64,000 bases of DNA from Gammaproteobacteria bacterium (GCA_013289615.1 JABCZO010000017.1:23641-87640), one strand, 5' to 3'; counted from the first letter of the stretch, positions 42,859 to 51,521 are shown. Notes: a model not told the origin generated them from the letters alone. Numbers and translations are program-made.

Positions 42859-43163
42859 CGATCTCTCCAATCATTGCGTCGGCTTGCGATTGAGCGCCCA
42901 GCGTCGCGGGGCGGTCGCAGATCCAGTTTAGCGCGTAATAATTGAAATCGCTGCGGCTCGCGCTGTAGAGACTTGACTGGAAAGGAGCTATCGGGCACTT
43001 GCGTCGGTGACGCGCTGTGGGGGGGGCAGGCAGGCTCGGCGACGGCCCAGAAGCGTGCGAACGGTTCCAGTTCTGAAACCTGGACGGCACTCGAGTGCGG
43101 CCCGCAATCCGCTCTTAAAATCGGCGTGCTAGTCTTGCCTGTCGACGGATTATATGGCTGCCA
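42859..43163. other. bdhA / diguanylate cyclase divergent region
   Basis: A 305-nt gap between divergent genes. No operator, repeat or small gene was recognised. Confidence 0.4.
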
Positions 43164-44423
43164 ATGATTGCTCTTTTTGAAAATGTCCAGGTTCTGGCCT
43201 TGTTGATCCAGGCCATGGGAGCGGCGCTCATCGGGCTCCTGTGCCTGATGCTCAATCGGGTGGTGCGCCATCCCGCTTTGTCAGCCTGGGTTCGGGGCTG
43301 GGTGAGTCTGGGTGGCGCATTGATCGCGCTGCTCATCGAGCAGGCGATCCCAGGTAGCGCTGCCGCCACCTTGCCGCTGTACATGTTCGGCGAGTATCTG
43401 TTTGGCTATTGGATTATCGAGGGTTGCGCGCATTTCGGCGGCCGTCGCTGGTCGAGCCGATGGTTGCCGCGGTTGATTACACCGCTCGCGGCCTTCTCGA
43501 TAGCGATGCCGCAATTGATCGGCTATGGATTTGCTGCCGTGTTCACGCTGCAGTCACTGGCACTGGCTTTCATCTTTGGTACCGCGCTGATTGCTTTGGC
43601 ACCGGCTGCCAGGCGCGATCCTTCAAGCCCAGGATTACTGACAATGCGAGTCGCGCTGCTGCTGTTGACGTTGATCTTCCTCGGCTACCTTCCGATATTT
43701 ATCGCCAACCTCCTGAGCAATGCGGCACTGCCGATGACCCTGCTCAAGCTCAGCTCGGCGACACACCTGGTGTTCGAATTCGTGCTCGGGTTCGGAGGTG
43801 CCGTGCTGGTTTTGGAGCAAAGTCACCAGGGCCTGGCGGTGCGGAATGACACGTTAACTGCCGACAACGCCAGATTTCGTGGTCAGGCAGAGCGTGACGC
43901 GTTGACAAACGCCTACAACCGGCACGCTTTCTTTCAGTTGCTCGATGCGTTCAGGGTTGGTGATACGGCCATCCGGGGCTGCGCCGTGATGATCGACGTC
44001 GATGGGCTCAAGCAGCTCAACGATGGGTTCGGCCACGTGCTCGGGGATGCCGCACTGATTCGCGTTGCCAACGCCATCCAGCAGCTGGCGCGCGATGACG
44101 ATCGGCTGTTCCGGTGGGGAGGCGATGAATTCATGCTGATCGCGCTCAACCAGGACGCGGCAGCAGTCGCCGTCCAGCTCGACCAACTCAATCCCTCACT
44201 GGCGGCGCCGGGATCCGTCACGGTGCAGGTGTCCTACGGCGTGGTCGAGTTTGGCACCTTGGGCGAACTGTCCGATGCGGTGAGGCGCGCTGACCTTTCT
44301 ATGTACGCGCGCAAGCGCGAACGCCGCCCAACCACGCGGTGGAATCAATCGGAGCGGCTTGAGAGGTCGGACCTGGCCATGGCCGCCGTCGAGCCGGAAA
44401 GTGAACCAGCGGGCCAGGGCTGA
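43164..44423 (+). CDS. membrane-bound diguanylate cyclase
   Basis: 419 residues. Residues about 1-215 contain six to seven hydrophobic helices (VQVLALLIQAMGAALIGLLCL, AFIFGTALIALAP, LLLLTLIFLGYLPIFIANLL). A short coiled linker precedes the GGDEF domain (about 240-395), with MIDVDGLKQLNDGFGHVLGD and the active-site RWGGDEFMLIAL at about 317-328. It makes c-di-GMP from GTP. No RxxD inhibitory site is evident. It stands alone, about 9 kb from the c-di-GMP island at 53-61 kb. Confidence 0.9.
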   Translation: MIALFENVQVLALLIQAMGAALIGLLCLMLNRVVRHPALSAWVRGWVSLGGALIALLIEQAIPGSAAATLPLYMFGEYLFGYWIIEGCAHFGGRRWSSRWLPRLITPLAAFSIAMPQLIGYGFAAVFTLQSLALAFIFGTALIALAPAARRDPSSPGLLTMRVALLLLTLIFLGYLPIFIANLLSNAALPMTLLKLSSATHLVFEFVLGFGGAVLVLEQSHQGLAVRNDTLTADNARFRGQAERDALTNAYNRHAFFQLLDAFRVGDTAIRGCAVMIDVDGLKQLNDGFGHVLGDAALIRVANAIQQLARDDDRLFRWGGDEFMLIALNQDAAAVAVQLDQLNPSLAAPGSVTVQVSYGVVEFGTLGELSDAVRRADLSMYARKRERRPTTRWNQSERLERSDLAMAAVEPESEPAGQG

Positions 44424-44563
44424 GCCTCATAGCAATGGAATTTGCCGGCCGAGGATCTCTGTTTCCACGTTTAGTAGCTGCAGAGGTCATTCGAGGCATT
44501 GGTAGATTCGGGCGCGCTCGGCGACCCTGCTGGCCTGAGAAGCACTCTGCGTCCATCCGGTAA

Positions 44564-44668
44564 TTACCCCATATTGAGGTGCTGCAGGAAGCGGCGCCTG
44601 GGTGCGCTGGTCTGACCGACGTAGCGCAGCTGTCGGATATCGAGCGGATCCGACAGCGAAACGCTCAC
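44564..44668 (-). pseudogene. remnant of a GIY-YIG nuclease-like gene
   Basis: After the YbiI stop, GTG 44668 (overlapping it as GTGA) opens a 34-codon frame: SLSDPLDIRQLRYVGQTSAP then RRRFLQHLNMG and TAA at 44564. DIRQLRYVGQTSAPRRRFLQHLN looks like the second strand and arginine helix of GIY-YIG nucleases (YVGQT, R-x-F-x-QH). The rest of the domain, with the catalytic glutamate, is absent. Identification rests on this short motif only. Confidence 0.35.
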
Positions 44669-44931
44669 CGCAGCTGACTGTCTTTGCTCCCGCGCCGGTT
44701 ATAGCCGCTGAAAGTGCCGCTGTGGCGATCCCGGGTTTCCTGACAGGAAATACACAGTCGGGCGCCGGGCACCGCGTCTCTGCGTGCCTGCGGAATCCGG
44801 GCACCGCACTCGGCGCAATGAGTCGCGCCAGGACCCTGGGGCATACGGCTTTGCGCGCGGCGGATCGCATCCTTGACCGTCGCGTCTATCTGATCCTGAA
44901 CCGCACCCTCTTTCGCCCAGCCTGTAGCCAT
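44665..44931 (-). CDS. DksA/TraR family zinc-finger protein, YbiI type
   Basis: 88 residues. Start MATGWAKEGAVQDQIDATVK and end FSGYNRRGSKDSQLR are diagnostic of YbiI. The zinc finger is CAEC-x17-CISC. It lacks the long coiled coil of DksA, so binding in the RNA polymerase secondary channel is uncertain; the exact role is unknown. A truncated GIY-YIG-like frame follows its stop. Confidence 0.88.
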   Translation of the reverse strand: MATGWAKEGAVQDQIDATVKDAIRRAQSRMPQGPGATHCAECGARIPQARRDAVPGARLCISCQETRDRHSGTFSGYNRRGSKDSQLR

Positions 44932-45076
44932 ACCTCACCCGAAACATCCTCGCTGTATCAACTCTAGCACTACCGGATCTGATCGACCAATTCAAGTTTC
45001 CCGCACGCTGCCGATGCCCGACTGGAGTGATAGGATGCAGTGACGCTGGAGCCTGTCGAGTCGGTAGAGGACGCGG

Positions 45077-45577
45077 ATGAGCTACGTGGAATCGAACCTC
45101 GTTCCAGGGGAGACGGTGGTCTACCAGACCCGCCTCCATTGGATCGTGATGCTTGGGCATCTTATCGTGGGGTGCCTGCTGCTGGCGCTGCCGGGAGCGC
45201 TTCTTCTTTACCACGCGCTCGGTCAGACCGGAATTGAGAGTGGCACTCTGCATGCGATGGAAGGCGGAGGCGTCGCTTTGATCATTTGCGGCTTGCTGGC
45301 GATCCTGATGGGCATGGTGCGGCGGAACGCGACCGAAATGGCAGTCACGACCCGACGCGTGGTGATCAAGACCGGCTTGACCAGCCGCAAGACGATCGAA
45401 ATGCTGCTGAACAAAGTGGAGTCGATCGAGGTGAGCGAAACGACTTTCGGCAGGATCCTCGGTTATGGGGCGATCGTCGTGATCGGGACAGGTGGGACTA
45501 CCGAGCCATTTCAAAAAATTGCGCATCCACTGGACTTTCGCAGCCAGGTGCAGCAACAGATCGAGAAGCTGCGCTGA
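45077..45577 (+). CDS. membrane-anchored bacterial PH domain (bPH2) protein
   Basis: 166 residues. Two transmembrane segments (WIVMLGHLIVGCLLLALPGALLLY and GVALIICGLLAILMGMV) precede a bPH2/YdbT-like domain: EMAVTTRRVVIKTGLTSRKTIEMLLNKVESIEVSETTFGRILGYGAIVVIGTGG. These domains occur in membrane-surface proteins of uncertain function. GAGG stands 7 nt before ATG 45077. It appears monocistronic, upstream of convergent deoC. Confidence 0.85.
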   Translation: MSYVESNLVPGETVVYQTRLHWIVMLGHLIVGCLLLALPGALLLYHALGQTGIESGTLHAMEGGGVALIICGLLAILMGMVRRNATEMAVTTRRVVIKTGLTSRKTIEMLLNKVESIEVSETTFGRILGYGAIVVIGTGGTTEPFQKIAHPLDFRSQVQQQIEKLR

Positions 45578-45653
45578 CAACCCGGCTGGCCGCTGGTGTT
45601 CAAGCGCGGCTCCAATTCGATTCTGCATGCAAATGACGGCAGGCGCGCGCCCA

Positions 45654-46418
45654 CTATTGCAGTTGCGCGAGCAGTTCGTTAACCAGGGCGGAGGCGCCGA
45701 TCCTGAAGTTCCCGGGCTTCGCACTATCGGTGCCGAAACGGCTCTCGTACAGCTGCAGGTACGTCTGCGCCTGCTCGATGCTGCGAATGCCGCCCGAAAC
45801 CTTGAAACCAACCTGCAGGCCACGGCTGCGGGCCTCGACAATGGCTGCGAGCAGGGCGGAGGCGGCCTCGATGGTCGCCCCTGGTTCGGTTTTGCCGGTG
45901 GATGTCTTCAGGAAGTGCGCTCCGCCTTCAATGGCGATCTCAGCGGCACGCTGAATGCGCTCCGGTAGCGCAAGCTGGCCGGTCTCCAGAATAACCTTGA
46001 GCAGCACACGATCGCCGCAGGCGGCGCGACAGGCACGCACCAAGTGCAGGCCAATTTGGGTGTTGCCGGCCAGGAATTCGCGATACGGAAACACGACATC
46101 CACCTCATCGGCGCCGGCGGCAATCGCCGCGGCGGTATCGGCGGCGGCCGCTTCGACGTCAGCCGTGCCGGCCGGAAAGTTGGCGACTGCAGCGACCGCA
46201 ATGCCGCTGCCGTGCAGCGACGCGCGGGCGACAGGCACGAGACGTCGCCAGGTACACACCGCCGCGACCCGACCGGCCTTGGTGCGCGCCAGGCGCGAGA
46301 GCTTGACGATGGTCGCCTCGTCATCCGATTCATTGAGGCTGGTCAGGTCCACGAGCGACAGCAGCCGTCGCGCCAGCGGCGCGTACGAACTCCCAGTGGC
46401 ACCATGCTCGGAGAACAC
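45654..46418 (-). CDS. deoC: deoxyribose-phosphate aldolase
   Basis: About 254-residue class I TIM-barrel aldolase splitting 2-deoxyribose-5-phosphate into glyceraldehyde-3-phosphate and acetaldehyde. The Schiff-base lysine is in AHFLKTSTGKTEPGAT and the second lysine in VGFKVSGGIRS. DEVDVVFPYREFLAGN is the aspartate region. GTG 46418 gives normal length and overlaps the preceding stop as TAGTG. The frame runs open to 46601, but that part is the third frame of a polysaccharide-deacetylase remnant. No Shine-Dalgarno is visible before GTG 46418. Confidence 0.87.
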   Translation of the reverse strand: MFSEHGATGSSYAPLARRLLSLVDLTSLNESDDEATIVKLSRLARTKAGRVAAVCTWRRLVPVARASLHGSGIAVAAVANFPAGTADVEAAAADTAAAIAAGADEVDVVFPYREFLAGNTQIGLHLVRACRAACGDRVLLKVILETGQLALPERIQRAAEIAIEGGAHFLKTSTGKTEPGATIEAASALLAAIVEARSRGLQVGFKVSGGIRSIEQAQTYLQLYESRFGTDSAKPGNFRIGASALVNELLAQLQ

Positions 46419-46785
46419 TACGGCTGCAGCGGCCGAAAATGACGCGCGCTGGTACCAGGCTGCGTGATCCACCACTCGGCGCGCGCCTTGACGGTGTGCT
46501 CGAGCGCGCGACGCAGCGCACGCTGCCTGAACGGCAGTCCGCCGATGACACTGTGCGGTATCACGGTTCTGACCAGCGGCCGATGATCGGCCGTCTGCCA
46601 CATTTCGTCGAATTGATCGAGATGATCATCGAGGCGTAGTCGACCGCGTCGATCTGCTTGCCGATGATAGCCGAGCTGTCGTTGAGCTCCTGGGAGTAGG
46701 GCACTGACAGTATGCGCCCGGTACGCGTCGTGATCCAGACCGGCTGGTCGTCCATGCACCAGTCGACACCTTGCGAGGCGTGAAA
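46418..46785 (-). pseudogene. frameshifted C-terminal remnant of a polysaccharide deacetylase
   Basis: On the minus strand one frame reads VDWCMDDQPVWITTRTGRIL, SVPYSQELNDSSAIIGKQID and AVDYASMII. A second frame continues from about 46620: DQFDEMWQTADHRPL, VRTVIPHSVIGGLPFRQ, RALRRALEHTVKARAEWW. Together they match the C-terminal part of NodB-fold deacetylases (DDQP...PY.E.ND...QFDEM...HP...G.P.R...L). Two surplus bases near 46619-46620 explain the break. The catalytic N-terminal half is missing. It ends at TAG overlapping the deoC GTG. Confidence 0.6.
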
Positions 46786-47162
46786 CGCCATGAAAACCGT
46801 GCCGATCAGAATCCCCGGCGTCCCCGCCAAGGCGGTGTAGGCGAGCGGCAGGTTGGGATATCGAGACCGGGTCGTCAGGAAATTCAATGTGATGCATCCT
46901 GGCGAAGAGATCAGAGGTTTCTGCGGTTTGAACAACCCGATGGGACGATCCTCATTATGTAATACCTACGAGCTATTGTGAGACAAACGGCAACCCTAAT
47001 GGGTCGCGGTCTGACGGCCGTTTCACGGACGACGTGCGATAGATGGGTTATTCGGCACTGGTGCCTGTTGGGATTCAGGTGCTGTCGGAAGACTTATCTT
47101 GGCGCGCACATAAGATAAAATAAAGACGTGAACAGACGTGAACAGAGAAGCAGGGTACTCGC
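46786..47162. other. intergenic region upstream of the Ser/Thr kinase gene
   Basis: About 377 nt. The minus-strand frame of the deacetylase remnant stays open to 46935, with a hydrophobic stretch I do not recognise. Nearer the kinase gene is an AT-rich segment (TAAGATAAAATAA at 47111-47123) that could hold a -10 box, and the tandem repeat at 47124-47143. Confidence 0.4.
47124..47143 (+). repeat. two tandem copies of AGACGTGAAC
   Basis: AGACGTGAAC occurs twice head to tail, 20 nt before GTG 47163 of the kinase gene. It may be a tandem activator site in the leader or slippage; the copy number is only two. Confidence 0.4.
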
Positions 47163-48986
47163 GTGAGCGCGCCTTTGGATCAGGGCAGTGCGACGGCCGA
47201 TCGCAGCGGATTTGCGGGCCGGCTGTCGTCGAGCGCGGCGGTCGTTGGCGCTGCGTCATTGACAGAGCTTGAATTGCAAGACGACACCCCAACGGTTCAA
47301 CTATTGCCTGGTCAACAGCAACCGGCGGCCACGACCGAAACGGTGGGCCTTGTGCCCGGCGCGATGTTGCGTTCCCGCTATGTACTCCAGGACATCATCG
47401 GGCGCGGTGGCAGCGCCATCATTTTCAGAGCCAAGGATCTGCACCGTGTGTCATCTCATTCGGCAGACAACTTCCTTGCCGTAAAGATGTTGCGTCCTGA
47501 GCTGCGTGCCGACCCGTCAGCGCTGGAGCGTCTGAAGCGCGAATTTCGGCAAATGCAGAGCCTGTCTCACCCCGGAATCGTCCGGGTGTTCGACCTCGAT
47601 TGCGACGACGGTGTCTGGTTCATCAGCATGGAGTTCGTCGCAGGTCGAACGGTGAAGTCCTGGATGCAGACGCCTGGCGACCATGCACAGGCGCTTGCAA
47701 TCATTGGCGCCTGCTGCGAAGCGCTCGAGTACGCGCACTCCCTGGGCATCCTGCATGGAGATCTCAAAGCGACCAACGTGCTGGTGACCGACGACGGCGC
47801 GGTGAAGCTGATCGATTTTGGGGCCTCCCCCATTCCTGGAACATATGTCGCTGCGGCATCGGATCCGACCATCGCGGTCACTCCGTTGTACGCAAGTCCA
47901 CAGATACTTGCGGGCAAGGCCGCCGAGTGCCGTGATGACGTTTACAGTCTCGCGTGCCTGAGCTATGGCATTCTCAGCGGAGGTCTGCATCCGTTTGGTG
48001 GACATCCATCGCTCGAGGACAATCGAGTGAAATCGTCTCCAACCTACGTACGCGCGATTCCCACTGAACTTTTCAAGGTCATTGAACGCGGCCTGTCTGC
48101 CGAACGTGAGCGCAGGCAGGCGTCGGTGGGGGAGTTCCTGCAGGAGTTGACTTTCGCCGACAGGCGTCGGCGCGCCGCTGCGACCAGCGCCGCGATCCCG
48201 GTACGCGCCATCCCGCGCGCCCGGCGCGATCCACGCTCGGCAGCGATCGCCGCCGTTTCGACGTCACATTCAACGTTGCCTACCCTGCTCGGGGAAATCC
48301 GACTGGGAGCAGGCGGACTGACGATGGCCAGTGGCACCGCGATCGTACCGTCGGCACTTGATCGGTTCGGCGGCGGTCGCGGCTCCAAGCGGCGCGCCGT
48401 GCCATTCATCAGGCTGTCAGCGCTGGTCATCGCTCTTACGGCGGCCGCCGTCATGTTTCAGGTCGACAGGCAGCGTGATGCGGCCGGTACGGCTGAATTA
48501 CCGCAGGTCGCTGCGGCCATCTTTCCTGATCTGGCGGCGGCGGCGGCTGACCCCACCGCAACCCTCGTTGAATCGGGGCCGGCACCCGATGCAGCAGGCG
48601 TGATTTCGTTCGAAACCACGACGCTGCACGCCAGCGCGGCACAGTCGCTGGTCGCGATCTCTGTGAAGCGCTTACAGGGGACAAGAAGCCGCGGCGCTTT
48701 CGTGTGGCGGGTCGAGCGCGGCACCGCGCATCCCGGTGTCGATTACGAACGCATCGAGCCGCAGCTGGTCAGATTTATCGAAGGACAGGCAGTGCGCACG
48801 CTGTTCATTCCGCTGATCAGCCCTGGCACGACCATGGCATCGGCTGACCCGCGCACCTTCACCGTGGTGCTGGAGCGGATCGCCGGCGGTCCGGCGCTGG
48901 GCCGGTTCGCCCGCATTACAGTGGCAATCGATCCGCCGCCGGCCGCAAGTCGTTTCGCGGCGTACCAGGCCCGCGCCAAGGAATAG
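47163..48986 (+). CDS. membrane-anchored Ser/Thr protein kinase with Calx-beta domain
   Basis: 607 residues from GTG 47163. A Hanks-type kinase domain spans about 73-333: glycine loop IIGRGGSAIIFRAKD, ATP lysine LAVKML, catalytic loop ILHGDLKATNVL (HRD is HGD, so non-RD) and LIDFGAS. After an Arg/Ala-rich linker a single transmembrane helix (about 417-434, LSALVIALTAAAVMF) leads to an outer part containing a Calx-beta domain (about 480-595: FVWRVERGTAHPGVDYERI...). The layout is cytosolic kinase, one helix, periplasmic Calx-beta sensor. Calx-beta domains bind calcium in other proteins. No partner phosphatase is adjacent. Confidence 0.87.
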   Translation: MSAPLDQGSATADRSGFAGRLSSSAAVVGAASLTELELQDDTPTVQLLPGQQQPAATTETVGLVPGAMLRSRYVLQDIIGRGGSAIIFRAKDLHRVSSHSADNFLAVKMLRPELRADPSALERLKREFRQMQSLSHPGIVRVFDLDCDDGVWFISMEFVAGRTVKSWMQTPGDHAQALAIIGACCEALEYAHSLGILHGDLKATNVLVTDDGAVKLIDFGASPIPGTYVAAASDPTIAVTPLYASPQILAGKAAECRDDVYSLACLSYGILSGGLHPFGGHPSLEDNRVKSSPTYVRAIPTELFKVIERGLSAERERRQASVGEFLQELTFADRRRRAAATSAAIPVRAIPRARRDPRSAAIAAVSTSHSTLPTLLGEIRLGAGGLTMASGTAIVPSALDRFGGGRGSKRRAVPFIRLSALVIALTAAAVMFQVDRQRDAAGTAELPQVAAAIFPDLAAAAADPTATLVESGPAPDAAGVISFETTTLHASAAQSLVAISVKRLQGTRSRGAFVWRVERGTAHPGVDYERIEPQLVRFIEGQAVRTLFIPLISPGTTMASADPRTFTVVLERIAGGPALGRFARITVAIDPPPAASRFAAYQARAKE

Positions 48987-49019
48987 GAAATCCGATCGAT
49001 CGTCGGCCTGCGCAGATCA

Positions 49020-49931
49020 TTAGGCAGCCGCGGCGCCGCGGACGTGCGCGATCGCAACGCAAGTCACGACCAACGACAGCAACGTGAGGGCAAGACCGGC
49101 CATGGCGCGCCATCTTTCGGTGCGGGCCAGTTGCCCGGGTGACAGCGCGGCGATCAGGAACGGCTCGTTACCGCGGGGCTTGGCAAGCACACAGACGCGC
49201 TGCTCGGGTACCTGCTGAAGCCTGTTCTGCCGCGCCTCAGCGAGCGCTGCAGCGCGCGCGGCTTCCCACTCCGCGGCATCGATTCGACCGTCATGATTGG
49301 CATCGAAACGCGCAAGCAGTACCGGCTGATTCTGCTTCCATCGGCTGAGCAGGGCGGCCGCCTCATCGTCAATGGAATTGGTCATCGAGCCGGTCTCGGC
49401 GCGCAGTTCCCCCAGCACCGATAACTGCGCGTCCTGTTTCAGGATCGCCTCGATGTAGCGGTATCTTTGGCCAAACCCGAAGCAGAATCCACCCCATAGT
49501 GCGGGCGGGATTTCGTCGGCGGAATTGCCGTACCACACTTTCCGGTCGCTCGGTTCAACCTCGGCACCGTCCGGATGCACCACGCAATGATCGCTCTGAT
49601 CGATGAGCAGGAAGGGCTGATCGCTGGTGCCAGTGTCATTATGACGCCAGAGAATTGCCGCCCGGCCGTCGCGCTCGCGCTGCTGGATGCGGTAGGTCCA
49701 CCACACGCAGCTGCGCCCAGTCAGAGGCGCACGCAGCGCCTTGCCATCCGCCGGTTGCGCGCGTCCCGAGAGCCGAACGTAGCCCTGCGGCGCTGAACGG
49801 ATGCGGGCCGCCGGCGTGTCCTCCACCAGCCGTTGTTGTCGCCAGCGACGAAAGAAGATGTACAGGCCGGTCAGTACCCCGGCGCCGCCGCCGACCGCCG
49901 CTGCGAGGTAGAAGGGATTGGCCTGATACAC
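49020..49931 (-). CDS. GIDE-domain (E3-ligase-like) membrane protein with EF-hand
   Basis: 303 residues, with transmembrane helices near both ends (FYLAAAVGGGAGVLTGLYIFF and MAGLALTLLSLVVTCVAIAHV). The middle resembles the GIDE/MUL1 inter-membrane domain: GYVRLSGRAQPADGKALRAPLTGRSCVWWTYRI and CVVHPDGAEV. A canonical EF-hand loop DANHDGRIDAAEWE lies at about 209-222, suggesting calcium binding. No RING finger is present. It follows lemA by 24 nt on the same strand, a common pairing; the function of the pair is unknown. Confidence 0.82.
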   Translation of the reverse strand: MYQANPFYLAAAVGGGAGVLTGLYIFFRRWRQQRLVEDTPAARIRSAPQGYVRLSGRAQPADGKALRAPLTGRSCVWWTYRIQQRERDGRAAILWRHNDTGTSDQPFLLIDQSDHCVVHPDGAEVEPSDRKVWYGNSADEIPPALWGGFCFGFGQRYRYIEAILKQDAQLSVLGELRAETGSMTNSIDDEAAALLSRWKQNQPVLLARFDANHDGRIDAAEWEAARAAALAEARQNRLQQVPEQRVCVLAKPRGNEPFLIAALSPGQLARTERWRAMAGLALTLLSLVVTCVAIAHVRGAAAA

Positions 49932-49955
49932 GGCAAAAGTGCGTCGCGTCGGCGC

Positions 49956-50528
49956 CTAATGGGCAAATTCTGCCTTCATGTCGACGTCGGCTTTCTGGGC
50001 GGCATCAAACTTCAGCAAGTGCGCCGGCTCAAAGTCATAGCGCGTCGCGATCAGTACGTCCGGAAACGCTGCGATGCGCACGTTGTTGATATTGACCGCC
50101 TCGTTGTAGATCTCACGCCGATCCGCGATCGCCTGCTCCAGCCCGGTGATGCGCTGCTGCAGGTGCTGGAATGCTTCGTTGGCCTTCAGATCCGGGTATC
50201 TCTCGGCCACTGCGAACAGGCCCGCCAACCCGCTGCGCAGTCCGGACTCGGCCGCACCGACGGCCGTGACGCTGCCGCTCGCACGCGCTGAGGCGACCGC
50301 CGAGCGGGCCTGCATGACGCGCTCGAGGGTCTGCTGTTCGTACTGCAGGTATTGCCTGCAGGTTTCAACCAGCTTCGGCAACTCATCGTGTCGCTGCACC
50401 AGCAACACGTCGATATTCGACCAGGCGAGCTTGACCTCCGCGCGGACCCTGACGAGTCCGTTGTAGATGCCGATGAAGTATCCTGTGACCAGCACCAGCA
50501 GAATCACCAATATCAATGCGGCAATCAT
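49956..50528 (-). CDS. lemA: LemA family protein
   Basis: 190 residues with one N-terminal transmembrane helix (IAALILVILLVLVTGYFIGIYNGL) and a helical body with the family blocks VKLAWSNIDVLLVQRHDELPKLVETCRQYLQYEQQTL, RYPDLKANEAFQHLQQRITGLE and YNEAVNINNVRIAAFPDVLIA. LemA proteins are envelope-anchored helical bundles of unsettled function, frequently next to GIDE-type or HtpX-like genes. This one precedes the GIDE-type gene with 24 nt spacing. Confidence 0.93.
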   Translation of the reverse strand: MIAALILVILLVLVTGYFIGIYNGLVRVRAEVKLAWSNIDVLLVQRHDELPKLVETCRQYLQYEQQTLERVMQARSAVASARASGSVTAVGAAESGLRSGLAGLFAVAERYPDLKANEAFQHLQQRITGLEQAIADRREIYNEAVNINNVRIAAFPDVLIATRYDFEPAHLLKFDAAQKADVDMKAEFAH

Positions 50529-50744
50529 GCGATCGGCCTCCCTTAACTGTCGCAGCCCATCCGGTAAGTCGGCACGCTATCAGTAAGCGTGGCGCAGCAC
50601 GTGACGGGGGTCACGGCTTTGTAGTTTGAATTAGACGCCTCGGCCCCGGCAGCATCGATTGGCCAGTGGCGGCGCAGCGCGCACCCGGTATTGATCGCGG
50701 CTCAACCCCTTGATTCCCAATGAGTGCACTGACGGGTGCTCGGG

Positions 50745-51352
50745 TCAGTCACGCTGGTGCGAGGTGTCATTCAGCGTGATCAGCCTTGCGCCGTCCGTGG
50801 CGATATCGATGTCGCTGAGCCCGCACGGATCCTGCGTAAAACGCCAAAACGACGATGCAGGCAGATCGAGGATCTGAAGCAGAAGCGCCCGGTTGACACT
50901 GTCGTGGCCGACGACGGCGACCGTCTCGCCAGCATGTTGGTCGAGAAGCATGCGCAGTACGTTGGCTACCCGCGCGATGAGGTCCTGGAGGGAGTCACCG
51001 TTCGGGAATCGTACCAGCTGGGGCGCCGTATCCCAGCGCTCGATCAGCGCAGGCCACCGGCTCCGTACTTCATCGCGTGTCAGCCATTGCCAATCGCCGT
51101 AATTCAGATCGATGAGATCGGCGAGTACCTGTACGTCAACACCGGTGGCGGCCGCGATCGCGGCTGCCGTCTCTGTGCAACGCCGCAACGGACTTGAATA
51201 CACAACCACGGGCCGTTGCCGCTGCGCGATGCGTTCCGCACGACGCGCGCCTGTTGGACTCCCCGCGGCGACAGCGGCACGTCCTGGCGTCCCCGGAAAC
51301 GCTCAGGGCTGATGCCGTCAACGTGACCATGGCGTACCAAAAGCAGCTTCAT
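50745..51352 (-). pseudogene. histidine phosphatase (phosphoglycerate-mutase-like) gene, frameshifted
   Basis: Two overlapping frames together make one histidine phosphatase of about 200 residues. The first, from ATG 51352, gives MKLLLVRHGHVDGISPERFRGRQDVPLSPRGVQQA with the phospho-histidine RHG. The second continues RRAERIAQRQ, then PVVVYSSPLRRCTETAAAIA through VAVVGHDSVNRALLLQIL with the second histidine. The join lies in the GCGCGC run at about 51243-51250, consistent with one lost base. Alpha-ribazole phosphatase (CobC) is a possible identity. Sequencing error is possible; the remaining frame is well preserved. Confidence 0.75.
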
Positions 51353-51373
51353 CACGCGTGTCTCCCCGGCTGA

Positions 51374-51499
51374 TCAACTGGCCAATCGTGCCCACGACGT
51401 CTCCGGGAGGGCAGTGGCGATCCGCAGCGCCATCGCGGCAAATGTCGCGATGAGCTCAAGCCCGAGCCACCATGCCGCCTGCGCCCGGATAGCGGTCAT
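51374..51499 (-). CDS. 41-residue hydrophobic small protein (candidate)
   Basis: ATG 51499 opens MTAIRAQAAWWLGLELIATF, then AAMALRIATALPETSWARLAS and TGA. One hydrophobic helix is predicted. GGAG lies about 8 nt before the ATG. It fits between the DUF190 gene (22-nt gap) and the histidine phosphatase (21-nt gap), which looks like an operon slot. No homologue is recognised. Confidence 0.4.
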   Translation of the reverse strand: MTAIRAQAAWWLGLELIATFAAMALRIATALPETSWARLAS

Positions 51500-51521
51500 G
51501 GCCCGGCTCCGGGCAGATCAG

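Noticed and set aside
46786..46935. Minus-strand frame with hydrophobic stretch upstream of the deacetylase remnant
   Set aside because: No family match or ribosome site could be seen; it may be decayed or random sequence, so it is not called as a gene.
47691..47704. Additional LacI-type operator candidate (GCGCTTGCAA) inside the kinase gene
   Set aside because: Only one half-site is present, it lies within coding sequence, and it is far from the regulon.
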